Below are positions 1 to 9,088 of a stretch of 64,000 bases of DNA, in pieces (position 1 is the first letter of the stretch; each line of letters begins with the position of its first letter). Location: NCBI GenBank assembly GCA_963677505.2, contig CAXXWB010000047.1, positions 1 to 64,000 on the forward strand. Reading direction: 5' to 3'. The notes under the pieces were generated by a model. It saw only the letters and a list, made by a program, of their open reading frames with translations, was not told where the DNA came from and made no database searches. Made by a program: the position numbers and the translations under genes. The DNA comes from JBGSUZ01 sp963677505. GTDB lineage: Bacteria > Bacillota > Clostridia > Peptostreptococcales > Acidaminobacteraceae.

Positions 1-865
1 AACCCCATGTGCACCTAATGCCAAGGCTTTAAACACATCAGTGCCTGATCTAATACCACCATCTACCAGCACGGTCATATCTTTTCCAACGGCTTCTGTA
101 ATCTCAAGCAAAACTTCTGCAGTTGACGGGCATTGATCCAGTACCCTTCCGCCGTGATTGGATACGACAATGGCCATTGCTCCAGCTTCTTTTGCCTTTA
201 GCGCGCCTTTTACGGTCATGATGCCTTTAACAATAAATGGGATTTTCGCAATCTTTGCAATTTTCCATTAGCTCATCTACAGATTTCCCTCCAGCGGGTG
301 GGATCATATTTTTCAAGAAGGGCAAAACCAGCTGCGTCAACATCCATAGCCACTGCAAAAGCACCCGAGTGGTGAACCAACTCCATTTTCGATCTTATCG
401 TCTCTATGTTCCAAGGCTTGACAGTGGGAACCCCCATACCGTTGGCAGAGCGAATCGCTTCAGAGGCACTTACCATCACTTCAGGATTTGTTCCATCTCC
501 AGTGAATGCTGCAATACCAGATTCTGCACAAGCGGATACGAGTACATTGTTATAGCTCATATCGTTATATTGATCGCTGTAATGCATTGCCACAGCCCCT
601 ACTGGGACCAGCAAAAAAAGGATATTTGAAGCTTTTCCCAAACAGTTTTGACTCTGTGCAAATTTCGCGCGCAGAAACTAAAGTATCCATATTGACACGA
701 ATTTCCTGCCATTTCTGATAATTGCGAATAGCGGTATCACCTGTACCTTTTGCTCCTGGTCCTGGAATGGCGTTATGACAGGCAATTCCATTACACACTT
801 TACACGCCTTGCAGTGGGGGGCCTATATTACCTCGGGCATTGTTTAGAATTTCATTATAATTCAA
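1..865 (-). pseudogene. FMN-dependent alpha-hydroxy-acid oxidase/dehydrogenase (lactate oxidase-like), frameshifted, cut by window edge
   Basis: Joined across frames, the minus strand reads as the (S)-2-hydroxy-acid oxidase family, which oxidises lactate-like acids with FMN. Visible family blocks are a Cys-rich start (CKVCNGIAC), GPVGAVAMHYSDQYNDMSY, SNHGGRVLDQCPST with the FMN/substrate residues, and LVDGGIRSGTDVFKALALGA at the window edge. A TTG start at 865 follows GGAGGG at 872-877. The frame breaks four times, at G6 (819-824), GGG (604-606), T5 (309-313) and T4 (261-264), each fixable by one base in a homopolymer. Family membership is clear. Whether the gene is truly dead or mis-sequenced is not; other genes here show the same error type. 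The C-terminus lies outside the window. Confidence 0.85.
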
Positions 866-907
866 AATGATTCCCTCCAATTTCACGACTTACTGATTTT
901 TTAAGCG

Positions 908-1630
908 TTACCCAATAGTTTTTTCAAGGCGAGCATAGGCTTGTTTCTCCCTTGTGCGCGGCAATGTTTTTTCATTAATCTTTTCAAGTCCTGCAACTAT
1001 TTCTTGTAAATGTTTTGCTGGAATGCCTGCGAGAAGGTGATGCTCAGGAATATCAGTTGCATTTCTGCATCCGTAGCAGCCTAAACTCACATTTAGTTTT
1101 TGTGTCAGATGAGGAACCACTGTAGTATCAACGCAAGTGCCGTTAGAAATGCTAGACGAAAATTCTAATCGTCCTCCCTCGCTATGAATTGAGGCAAGTG
1201 ATAACCACATAAGCCGTTCTGGCAAAGTTTCCACGACAATAAGATCAGGCTCAAAATCCACTTGAGATAGGGGTGAAAGAAGAATTCCTGAAAATTCGTT
1301 TTGTGAAAAACGGGGCATGGCTTTCATTGCATTTTGTGCACCTTCTTTTTGAAAACTTCCTAATTGCGACAAGAACTCACCATTCAATAGTTTTTCTGGA
1401 ACGGGGATAAAGCCCAATGCAGAGGCCCCATTAGCACAGGCAATATTGTCTGCTTTAGCTAATAATTTTTCACCGTCGCGAGCCTTCATAATGAATTGAC
1501 AGAAAGTATATTTCTTATCTCCGTCATAACCTTCTAGGGCAGAATCACCTTTTAGTAACTTAATTGCAACAGCTTCATTTTCAATTTTCAATACACTTTT
1601 TAGAACTTCTGATACGGTTTGATAATACAT
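908..1630 (-). CDS. DUF169 family protein
   Basis: A protein of about 240 residues matching the DUF169 (COG2043) pattern: an N-terminal block ending YTFCQFIMKAR, a central segment with NIACANGASALGF, and a C-terminal SLGCYGCRNATD motif whose cysteines suggest metal or cluster binding. Function is unknown; no signal peptide or membrane segment is seen. The ATG at 1630 is preferred over an in-frame GTG at 1639 because the AGGAG ribosome binding site (1639-1643) overlaps that GTG. It lies 43 bp upstream of the hydroxy-acid oxidase on the same strand, so the two are probably co-transcribed. The family call is good; the role is open. Confidence 0.8.
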   Translation of the reverse strand: MYYQTVSEVLKSVLKIENEAVAIKLLKGDSALEGYDGDKKYTFCQFIMKARDGEKLLAKADNIACANGASALGFIPVPEKLLNGEFLSQLGSFQKEGAQNAMKAMPRFSQNEFSGILLSPLSQVDFEPDLIVVETLPERLMWLSLASIHSEGGRLEFSSSISNGTCVDTTVVPHLTQKLNVSLGCYGCRNATDIPEHHLLAGIPAKHLQEIVAGLEKINEKTLPRTREKQAYARLEKTIG

Positions 1631-1658
1631 ATGATTCACTCCTTTAATCTAACAAGTT

Positions 1659-1693
1659 ATAAACATATACCCATTACATAATATCATGTTTAT
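1659..1693. promoter_or_regulatory. inverted repeat upstream of DUF169 gene
   Basis: ATAAACAT (1659-1666) and ATGTTTAT (1686-1693) form a perfect 8-bp inverted repeat with a 19-bp spacer, in the gap between the DUF711 stop codon and the DUF169 start. There is no T-run, so an operator is likelier than a terminator. No regulator can be assigned. Confidence 0.35.
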
Positions 1694-1737
1694 GAACTCA
1701 TCGATAGGGTGCATATTTTTATTTGACCGATTTCAAC

Positions 1738-3097
1738 CTAATTCTTAAAACTGTGAATAGGTGCAGGGAATCTGCCACCTCTGGCAATAAAGAGTTCGCT
1801 GCCAAAATCATTGACCTTCATAACCGGAGCAGCGCCGAGGAGCCCGCCAAAGTTCACCAAGTCGCCAACTTTTTTACCGTAGGCTGGAATAATTCTGACG
1901 GCAGTGGTTTTGTTGTTAATGACACCAATGGCCGCTTCGTCGGCAATCATAGCAGAAAGAGTAGCAGCACTGGTTTCTCCCGGAACGGCAATCATGTCGA
2001 GACCTACAGAGCAGACACATGTCATGGCCTCTAGTTTATCCAGAGACAGGGCGCCACACTGAACCGCCGCAATCATACCTTCGTCTTCACTAACAGGGAT
2101 AAAGGCACCGCTGAGACCGCCTACGTGTGAAGAAGCCATGACACCGCCTTTTTTAACAGCGTCGTTAAGCATGGCAAGAGCAGCGGTCGTACCGTGTGTA
2201 CCACATACCTCAAGACCCATTTCTTCCAAAATTCTTGCCACGCTGTCGCCAACGGCTGGGGTAGGGGCAAGGGAAAGGTCGACAATCCCAAAAGGAACAT
2301 TCAACCTCGCTGAGGCTTCATTTGCCACCAATTGACCTGCTCTTGTAATTTTAAAAGCAGTTCGTTTAATGGTTTCGGCGACTACGTCAATAGAGGCACC
2401 TTTCACTTTTTCAAGGGCTGATTTGATAACCCCTGGACCGCTTATGCCCACATTGATAATGGCTTCGGCTTCACCAACCCCATGAAAGGCACCAGCCATG
2501 AATGGATTGTCTTCAACGGCATTGGCGAAAATAACCAATTTGGCGCAACCAATAGAATCTCTGTCTTTTGTGAGAAGGGCAGTTTCTTTCATGATTTTAC
2601 CCATGAGGGCAACGGCATCCATATTGATACCTGAACGGGTACAACCTACATTTACAGAGGGAACAGACAATATCTGTTTGTGATAAAACCTCTGGAATAG
2701 AATGAATCAATTTAAGGTCAGCTTCTGTAAATCCTTTTTGAACCAACGCACTGTAACCCCCAATAAAATTAATACCTACCGCCTTGGCGGCTCTGTCTAA
2801 AACTTTACCAAAGGGGACATAGTCATTGGTCTCTGAAGCTGCAGCTACCAGCGCCATAGGGGTCACCGAAATACGCTTATTGATAATAGGAATACCGTAT
2901 TCTTTTTCGATGGCTTCTCCTGTAGAGACTAAGCGTTCTGCTTTTCTACAAATTTTATCGTAAATTTTATCGATGGCTCTTTGAGCATCTGAATCGGCGC
3001 AGTCTAAAAGAGAAATACCCATGGTGATGGTTCTAATGTCTAACTTTTCTTCGTCTACCATTTTTATAGTTTCAAGTATGTGATTAATATTGACCAT
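1738..3097 (-). CDS. DUF711/UPF0210 family protein (frameshifted)
   Basis: Joined over the frameshift, this gives a protein of about 450 residues, the normal length for the UPF0210 (DUF711) family, which has a pyruvate-formate-lyase-like fold and no settled function. Family text includes RTITMGISLLDCAD near residue 25, SSVNVGCTRSGINMDAVALMG in the middle and LSGAFIPVSEDEGMI later. The break is at GGG 2659-2661: removing one G restores IVCSSVNVG without losing a residue. The ATG at 3097 follows GGAGG. The gene lies 30 bp after the ACT-domain gene. ACT (UPF0237) and UPF0210 are a conserved neighbour pair in Firmicutes, here under one glycine riboswitch. Probably a working gene with a sequencing error. 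Confidence 0.85.
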
Positions 3098-3127
3098 GTG
3101 AGCCTCCTAAGTGTTGTGGTTTAAGGA

Positions 3128-3397
3128 CTAGAGACAGTGCATATTTTGGAAAATCTCATATTTTTGTATACGAATATCCACGCCGAGCTTTTGAGAGACA
3201 AGGCCAAGCTCGCTTTGTAACCCTTCAAAAGGGATGGACATTTCCTTCATATTGACCACCATGACCATGGTAAACAAGTCATCCATAATGGCTTGATTAA
3301 TACTGTCAATATTGACTGTTCTTTCGTAGAATACCTTAGAAATTTCTGCAATGATGCCAACGCGGTCATTGCCCAATACGGTTACGACACTTTTCAT
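3128..3397 (-). CDS. ACT-domain protein (UPF0237)
   Basis: This 89-residue protein is a single ACT domain, the small fold that binds amino acids and regulates enzymes. The sequence opens KSVVTVLGNDRVGIIAEISK, the typical first beta strand plus the G-I-A turn where ligands bind, followed by NIDSINQAIMDDLFTMVMVV. It matches UPF0237 in length and pattern. It is the first gene after the glycine riboswitch and terminator and precedes the DUF711 gene by 30 bp. The inference, not proven, is that glycine controls expression and may be the ACT ligand. The ATG at 3397 follows GAGGAG. Confidence 0.9.
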   Translation of the reverse strand: MKSVVTVLGNDRVGIIAEISKVFYERTVNIDSINQAIMDDLFTMVMVVNMKEMSIPFEGLQSELGLVSQKLGVDIRIQKYEIFQNMHCL

Positions 3398-3472
3398 TTT
3401 TTTGATCTCCTCTCAGTATGGTTAAGTAGAATGCCTAAAGGTGGATCAAGCTCTTTGAAAGTAAGTGGCACT

Positions 3473-3500
3473 AAAAAAGCCCGTTCAAAAGAGAACGGGC
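3473..3500 (-). terminator. riboswitch-controlled intrinsic terminator
   Basis: On the minus strand GCCCGTTC, a 6-nt loop and GAACGGGC form an 8-bp GC-rich stem followed by TTTTTT. It sits between the glycine aptamer (3585-3672) and the ACT gene start at 3397, the expected place for an expression platform. Glycine binding would be expected to prevent termination. Confidence 0.85.
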
Positions 3501-3584
3501 TGTAGGAAGCAAAGTATATGGCAAATAAAATGAAATAAGCACCATTTACATAATTGTAAAGGCAACATTGAATTGCAAATATAC

Positions 3585-3672
3585 GTAGCTCTGTCCTTTT
3601 ACCTGAGAGTTTCACTGAGTTTAATCAGCTTTCCCCTTCGGTGCCCTTTCGAGTCTCTCCAGAGTTCTGTCC
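3585..3672 (-). promoter_or_regulatory. glycine riboswitch aptamer
   Basis: Read on the minus strand, this has the conserved glycine aptamer blocks in order: CTCTGGAGAGACTC, GGGCACCGAAGGGG, a variable P3 arm, then AACTCTCAGGTAAAAGGACA and the closing AGAG. Upstream, 3675-3745 holds a further structured piece closed by ACCGGT arms, possibly a vestigial (ghost) partner instead of a full second aptamer. The terminator 85 bp downstream and the ACT/DUF711 genes make this a cis-regulator of that operon. Confidence 0.9.
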
Positions 3673-3893
3673 ATACACCGGTTGCGTTAAGCTTCCGGAG
3701 ACTTCATTCAGAATCGGCACAAGGTATACCGGTTTTGGCATATCTATGTACCTATTTAGTTAATGTAAATGATTCTAAACAGAATGGACCCATATGTCAA
3801 TAGAAAATAAACAAGTAATTAAACGGGGTAAAATATAGGTGAACAAACCTGTAAATCGTCCTGCTTATTGTGCTGTAGCCACTGAATATCCCG

Positions 3894-5957
3894 TTATTTT
3901 TTCAAAAGAACCCTTATAGACTCTAAATAACAAAGCCCTTCTGAGGTAATATAATTGCCACTTCGCCCTTTTTTTATTTCAATATAACCTAAATCTGCCA
4001 GAACACTGAGTATTTTTCTCAGTTTATTTTCTTGCAAAGGAACCTCCTCTAAAACCAAATATTCTAAAAGATGTTTTCGACCAGAGGATTTTTGAATGGT
4101 ATTTAAGAAGTGAATGGCAGACAAGACGGCTTGAACAGTCTCTACGTCAAATTGGGTGCTTATAACTTTGTAGTCGTTACACTGGAGGTCTTTAGACTCA
4201 GTGGCAGAACTGTGATGACGGATGTAACTCGGCAAAGATTCTGGCGTAATGAGGGTCCCTTCGTCGAGGGTGGTAATATAGTGAGCTACGTTGCTTATTT
4301 CTCTTATATTGCCGGGCCAATCGTAGGCATCTAGCAAGGTTTTACAGCAGGTATCCAGTTCGTATTTGCCATCTGTAAAATGCTTAAGCAAAATTTGAAT
4401 ATCTGCCTTGCGCTCTCTAAGAGGTGGCAGTTCCAAGGGGAAGACATTCAGGCGATAAAATAAGTCGCGTCTAAAATGACCCTGATTGACACTTTCCACA
4501 AGATCTTTGTGGGTGGCGGCAATGACCCGAACATCTACATCAATAATATGGTCTGCACCGATTGGACTGACCTGCTTTTCTTGAAGGACACGAAGCAATT
4601 TGGACTGAAGGTGCTTAGGCATATCTCCAATCTCATCCAAGAAAATAGTGCCGTTATTAGCCCGTTCGAAAATACCTTTTTTGCCATCTTTTGAAGCGCC
4701 CGTAAAAGAACCGCTGACATAGCCAAAGAGCTCACTTTCAAGAAGATTTTCAGGTATAGCGGCAGCATTAATTGCAATAAATGGCTGATTATAACGTTTA
4801 GAAGCGTTGTGAAGAGCCTGTGCCAATACTTCTTTCCCTGTACCACTTTCCCCTGTAATCAGGACGGTTAAGTCGGACTGGGCTATTTTTTTGCTCTTTT
4901 CGATGATGGAAAAAATGGAAGGTGATTGGGTAATAATGTCGTCAAATGAATACTTGGCAATTTGACCTTTTTGTCTGAGTTTTTGGGTCAAATTCTGCTC
5001 AAGTTTCTTGATATAGGTCACTTCTTGGAAGTTGTAATAAACTTTAACATTCTTGTTATAGTGGGTTATTTCACTTTTTTCCATTTTAATGATTTTATTT
5101 CTGAAGTTGATTAAGTCGTCTGCAGTATGGGCACTTTCATAAATGCTGAAGTCCACACTGGGTATTAGCGTGTTCAAATACAGGCCTTCAACGGCAATAG
5201 AAATATCGAATATTTGCTTAAAGACCTTGTTGGAAACTAAAATTTTACCACTTTGATCCGTTAAAAGAATACCATCATGAGACAAGTTAAGGACGCAGTC
5301 TAGCTCGTCAGTTCTCACCAACAATTGATTATAATGGTCTTCCAAATTGCCGTCTAAACTGAGGAGTTTTTGATGGTACTGGAAAAAGTTATTTTGGGCT
5401 TTTCTATCCTGTAAATCTAAGTGAGACATCATGAATAGAATGGTTGAAATATCAATCACTCGATTGCCTATATCAATGACATTCTCTATATATTCAGGTA
5501 TGAAATCAGACTCAGAAGGGGAGATAGCGTAGCGAATATGGTGGTAGTTTTTATCCCATTCAAAAGGGACTAAATTAATATGGCGTATGCCAATTTGATA
5601 GAGGGCTAAAACGGACTCGAAAATAGTCTCGGCATCGTCATTTACAATAAGCACATCTTCGTTGTGGGGAATGTTATAGAGGGGCTCAATGCCTTCTCGT
5701 AAAAAGGTTCGGCGTACAACGATGATTTTTGTAGGATCGTCCACGTGATCTTTGATAAGTTTCCCGCGGGCACTGCTCATTACCAAAAATAAGTCCCCTT
5801 CAATACGGTCATTGGGCTTAATTTCGTCAATATAGACAATTTGGTAAGCCGCACGATTTTCAAAGAGTTCTTCCAAATTGGATTTGATATGTTTACCGAC
5901 GGTATTTTCTCGGTTATTTTTTTTGATGGAGTCCGAAACAATGACAATTTTTTTCAT
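3894..5957 (-). CDS. sigma-54-dependent enhancer-binding regulator with PAS and winged-helix-like C-terminus
   Basis: A 687-residue activator of sigma-54 RNA polymerase. Residues 1-210 form a sensor region of Rossmann-like strands resembling PrpR-type receptors, 220-330 a PAS-like segment, and 340-570 the AAA+ domain with Walker A GESGTGKE (about 367-374), the sigma-54 contact loop as GSFTGA (about 415; usual form GAFTGA), Walker B IFLDEIGD and an RLNVFPLELPPLRER block. The tail (about 610-687) is not a Fis-type helix-turn-helix; LRKILSVLADLGYIEIKK looks like a winged helix. It is divergent from the peptidase/Dpp operon whose start has a perfect sigma-54 promoter, so it probably controls that operon in response to peptides or amino acids. 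The effector is unknown. Confidence 0.9.
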   Translation of the reverse strand: MKKIVIVSDSIKKNNRENTVGKHIKSNLEELFENRAAYQIVYIDEIKPNDRIEGDLFLVMSSARGKLIKDHVDDPTKIIVVRRTFLREGIEPLYNIPHNEDVLIVNDDAETIFESVLALYQIGIRHINLVPFEWDKNYHHIRYAISPSESDFIPEYIENVIDIGNRVIDISTILFMMSHLDLQDRKAQNNFFQYHQKLLSLDGNLEDHYNQLLVRTDELDCVLNLSHDGILLTDQSGKILVSNKVFKQIFDISIAVEGLYLNTLIPSVDFSIYESAHTADDLINFRNKIIKMEKSEITHYNKNVKVYYNFQEVTYIKKLEQNLTQKLRQKGQIAKYSFDDIITQSPSIFSIIEKSKKIAQSDLTVLITGESGTGKEVLAQALHNASKRYNQPFIAINAAAIPENLLESELFGYVSGSFTGASKDGKKGIFERANNGTIFLDEIGDMPKHLQSKLLRVLQEKQVSPIGADHIIDVDVRVIAATHKDLVESVNQGHFRRDLFYRLNVFPLELPPLRERKADIQILLKHFTDGKYELDTCCKTLLDAYDWPGNIREISNVAHYITTLDEGTLITPESLPSYIRHHSSATESKDLQCNDYKVISTQFDVETVQAVLSAIHFLNTIQKSSGRKHLLEYLVLEEVPLQENKLRKILSVLADLGYIEIKKGRSGNYITSEGLCYLESIRVLLKK

Positions 5958-5998
5958 TTGACCAAACCCTTTCCTTATGTTTATTCAGATTGTATCTC

Positions 5999-6026
5999 AT
6001 TTTGTTAATATTTCAAATCACAAAAT
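5999..6026. promoter_or_regulatory. inverted repeat between activator and sigma-54 promoter
   Basis: ATTTTGT (5999-6005) and ACAAAAT (6020-6026) form a 7-bp inverted repeat 13 bp upstream of the -24 element. It could be an activator site or, given its closeness to the promoter, a site for DNA bending or repression. It is AT-rich, so chance is possible. Confidence 0.35.
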
Positions 6027-6038
6027 AAATTTAGAAAA

Positions 6039-6055
6039 TTGGCACAATATTTGCA
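6039..6055 (+). promoter_or_regulatory. sigma-54 (-24/-12) promoter of the peptidase-Dpp operon
   Basis: TTGGCACAATATTTGCA matches the sigma-54 consensus (TTGGCAC-N5-TTGCW) at every defined position, with the GG and GC 10 bp apart. Predicted transcription start is near 6066, 15 bp before the TTG start at 6081. A sigma-54 activator gene is divergent next door. Confidence 0.9.
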
Positions 6056-6080
6056 ATAACCCTTTGTAAGAGGTGATACT

Positions 6081-7928
6081 TTGAAAAATACAATTGAGAT
6101 AGAGGATTTTTTAGAGCAGCAATTGTTAAGCCATCTTAAAATTCATCCATCAAAGGCTTTTGGATTCTTTATCAAGAGTAAGGCAAATTTAGAGGCAAAT
6201 GTCTATGACCGAACCTTATGTCAAGTCCATTTGGAAACCCTTGAAATAGAAGATATGAAAGTGGAAGCCATGCCCGATGATTTTTTCCTTGGTGAGGATG
6301 AAACCCTATTTTTATACAGGAAGCCGTCGGAGTCTTGCCTATACACTTTTGACCCCAAAACAGGTGAGACACAATTTCTAACAACGCTCCAAGGTACCAG
6401 TCAAGATTTAGCCTGTCACCAAGGTAACTGTTATTACATAAAGAAAGGTGAAACAGAGGGCAGTGTCGGTTTGTATCTTTGGGAAAGGGAGAGGAACCTT
6501 GAAATTAGTCTTACCCCTGAAAATCTGATCATAGACCATATTTTCTTCGACCTTCCTAATGACCTGATTGTTTTTAATGCTTTTGAAGCAGGACCCATTA
6601 AACCTGTTCAGTCCTGCCTATATACTTATAGCCTTACCAGTGGGCAAATCAAGCAGTGGACCTTTGTAAATGAAAGAATTGAACTGGTCGCCAATTTAGA
6701 TTCTGAGTATTTGGTCTTTATGGCAGTAGATTTGAACAGTAAAAGCAGAAATGATAACCTGAGCTACTATTTAATAGATAAAAAGTCAGGTCAGAGGACG
6801 GAAGTGAAAGCGGCCATGACCTGTAGCATTGGCAGACCTGCCATCGTTTCAGATCATCGGTTTGGCGTTAGAGAAAATTGTTTGGTCAAAGACAATTGCC
6901 TCTACCACGTTGCCGTTGAAAGAGATAGAGAAGTTATTCAGTGCTTTAAGGCATCGGGTCAAGTTTACGTTTTAGAAAATTCTCTCAACATCATCAACGA
7001 TTTTGCCCTTTGGAAAGACAGGGTTTTAGTCATCGGGTGCAATAAAGGAGAAATGCAGGAAGTCTTCCATCTGAATCCATCTGGGTTAAAGGCAAATCAA
7101 GAAGTTTTAGTCCCCTTAACGGCTTACCATCAACACTACAACAAAAGATTGTCTAAAATAGAGCCTTGCTCAACTTCAATTGATGGGTGGGTCATTCGGC
7201 CGAAAGATTTTGACGTTGACAAGAAATACCCTGGAATTTTGTTCATCCACGGTGGTCCCAAAATGATTTACAGCCAAGCCTATAATCACGACATGGAAGT
7301 ATTGGCAGGGAAAGGCCATTTTATTTTCTTTGCAAATCCTTCGGGCAGTGATGGTCGAGGCGATGAATTTTCCAATATTAGAGGTCAATTTGGCGAAAAA
7401 GCTTATCAAGAATTGATGGACTTCGTTACACAGGTTTGCAAGACCTACCCTCAAATAGATGAAACCCGATTAGGGGTTACAGGCGGTTCCTATGGCGGGT
7501 ACATGACGAATTATATTATAGCCAAGACGGATCGTTTTAAAGGGGCAGTGTCTGAGAGAGGCATATGTAATTTAACAAGCGCCTTCCTCACCTCAGACAT
7601 AGGCTATGAGTACATTGGAGAGTACATGGGAAATGGTCCTACACCATGGGAAGCGCCAGAATTATACCGTGAAGCTTCTCCAATTTATAAGGCTCATTTG
7701 GTAAAGACACCTACACTTTTTAACCATGGCCTAGTGGATATTCGTTGTCACCCTTCTGAGTCAATAATGATGCACCGTGGGTTAGTATTTCACGGCATAA
7801 TATCTGAACTTTGCTTGTATGAAGGCGAAGGGCATGGATTTGTAGGCGCTGGAAAGCCTCAAAATCGATTGAAACGATATGAAAAAGTAGTGGCATGGTT
7901 TGAAAGATTCTTAAAACAGGAGAGCTAA
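6081..7928 (+). CDS. S9 family serine peptidase (acyl-peptide hydrolase/prolyl oligopeptidase type)
   Basis: A 615-residue cytoplasmic peptidase with an N-terminal beta-propeller-like region (about 1-350) and a C-terminal alpha/beta hydrolase domain. The catalytic triad reads as Ser470 in GGSYGGYM, Asp553 in GLVDIRC and His585 in GEGHGF. FIHGGPK (about 390) would form the oxyanion region. It has no signal peptide, so it should act on imported oligopeptides. The TTG start follows GAGGTG (6070-6075) and sits just after the sigma-54 promoter. It is followed after 1 bp by an M20 peptidase and then by a peptide transporter, which supports a peptide-scavenging operon. The family call is firm; exact specificity is not visible. 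Confidence 0.93.
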   Translation: MKNTIEIEDFLEQQLLSHLKIHPSKAFGFFIKSKANLEANVYDRTLCQVHLETLEIEDMKVEAMPDDFFLGEDETLFLYRKPSESCLYTFDPKTGETQFLTTLQGTSQDLACHQGNCYYIKKGETEGSVGLYLWERERNLEISLTPENLIIDHIFFDLPNDLIVFNAFEAGPIKPVQSCLYTYSLTSGQIKQWTFVNERIELVANLDSEYLVFMAVDLNSKSRNDNLSYYLIDKKSGQRTEVKAAMTCSIGRPAIVSDHRFGVRENCLVKDNCLYHVAVERDREVIQCFKASGQVYVLENSLNIINDFALWKDRVLVIGCNKGEMQEVFHLNPSGLKANQEVLVPLTAYHQHYNKRLSKIEPCSTSIDGWVIRPKDFDVDKKYPGILFIHGGPKMIYSQAYNHDMEVLAGKGHFIFFANPSGSDGRGDEFSNIRGQFGEKAYQELMDFVTQVCKTYPQIDETRLGVTGGSYGGYMTNYIIAKTDRFKGAVSERGICNLTSAFLTSDIGYEYIGEYMGNGPTPWEAPELYREASPIYKAHLVKTPTLFNHGLVDIRCHPSESIMMHRGLVFHGIISELCLYEGEGHGFVGAGKPQNRLKRYEKVVAWFERFLKQES

Positions 7929-7929
7929 A

Positions 7930-8991
7930 ATGGAAAAAGCGTTATTGTTATCTGAATTGGTCAAAATAGATTCTTCAACCCCTTTAAAGGCCAATGAGTG
8001 CATTGAAAAGTGCGCCAAGTACCTGTCTGAACAAGGTGTTGAAGGAGAAATTTTAGAGCATAAAGGTGTAAAAAGCTATGTGGCCACCATAGGAGAAGGT
8101 GAAAAGACATTGGTTCTCAATGGACATGTCGATGTGGTTTCAGGAAAAACGACTCAGTTTGAGCCTCATATTGAAGACGGTCGGTTTTACGGCAGAGGGG
8201 CTGCGGATATGAAGGGCGGCGTTGTCGCCATGATTCAAGCCTTTTGCCAGCTGAAAAAGGAGAAACTTGGCTGCAAAGTGATGTTACAGCTGGTTGCTGA
8301 TGAGGAAGTCGGCGGAGAAAATGGCACGAAGCACTTGGTTGATATGGGATACACTGGAAATTTTGTAATTTGTACAGAGCCTACCAATTTAGATATTTCC
8401 ATCAATGCAAAGGGCATTTTAAGGCTGGATATTATTACAAAAGGCTTTGCGGCCCATGGAAGCCGACCTTGGGAAGGCGACAATGCCATTATCAAATCCT
8501 TGGAAAACTTCGATAAAATTGAGCGCTTGCCCATTATCAATCAGTCTTCAAAGTATTATGAGCGAACTTCGGTGAATTTGGCCTTTATTAAGGGGGGCGA
8601 CATTTATAACCGGGTACCTGACGAAACCCTAATGGGTTTAGACATTCGATTTGTTCCCCATATAGACCCTCATGAAATCATTGAGGCGATTAAGGCAGTG
8701 GTAGAGGGTGAAGTGGTGGTTAAAAATATCGAGCCTAGCATTAATGTGGCAGAAGATTGCGAATATGTCAGCACCCTTAAAGAAATCACATCGGAAATAT
8801 CTAATTTTGGACAGGTTAAGCTCATTGGTCAGCACGGCACTTCAGACGCCAGATTCTTTTCAGGCCTAGGCATTCCAGCCATAGAATTTGGACCCGTAGG
8901 CGATGGATGGCATGGCGATGGGGAATTTGTTGATTTGGAATCGGTAGCCCAATTAGAAAAAATAATATTGTCTTTTGCAAAGCGGTTTTAA
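7930..8991 (+). CDS. M20 family metallopeptidase (ArgE/DapE/peptidase-like)
   Basis: A 353-residue zinc peptidase or deacylase. The metal-site motifs are in order: LNGHVDVV (about 62), GRGAADMKGG with the bridging Asp (about 92), DEEVGG with the catalytic Glu pair (about 123), CTEPTN (about 150) and GQHGTSDARFF near the end. The middle segment (about 165-270, from GFAAHGSRPW) is the M20 dimerisation domain. It starts 1 bp after the S9 peptidase stop codon, so translation is coupled. In this operon it probably trims dipeptides or acylated amino acids. ArgE- or DapE-type activity cannot be separated from the sequence alone. Confidence 0.9.
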   Translation: MEKALLLSELVKIDSSTPLKANECIEKCAKYLSEQGVEGEILEHKGVKSYVATIGEGEKTLVLNGHVDVVSGKTTQFEPHIEDGRFYGRGAADMKGGVVAMIQAFCQLKKEKLGCKVMLQLVADEEVGGENGTKHLVDMGYTGNFVICTEPTNLDISINAKGILRLDIITKGFAAHGSRPWEGDNAIIKSLENFDKIERLPIINQSSKYYERTSVNLAFIKGGDIYNRVPDETLMGLDIRFVPHIDPHEIIEAIKAVVEGEVVVKNIEPSINVAEDCEYVSTLKEITSEISNFGQVKLIGQHGTSDARFFSGLGIPAIEFGPVGDGWHGDGEFVDLESVAQLEKIILSFAKRF

Positions 8992-9088
8992 GTTCAAGGG
9001 ATATAGTCAAATGAAACGGTCTACAGAAAGTTTTGGCGGATATTAAGGGATTGACCTTTAATATAAATTTATAAAAGGGGGAAATAAA

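Noticed and set aside
1723..2683. Open frames on the plus strand opposite DUF711
   Set aside because: Shadow frames of a well-matched family gene; no ribosome sites.
3591..3803. Plus-strand frame through the riboswitch region
   Set aside because: The sequence is accounted for by the glycine aptamer on the other strand.
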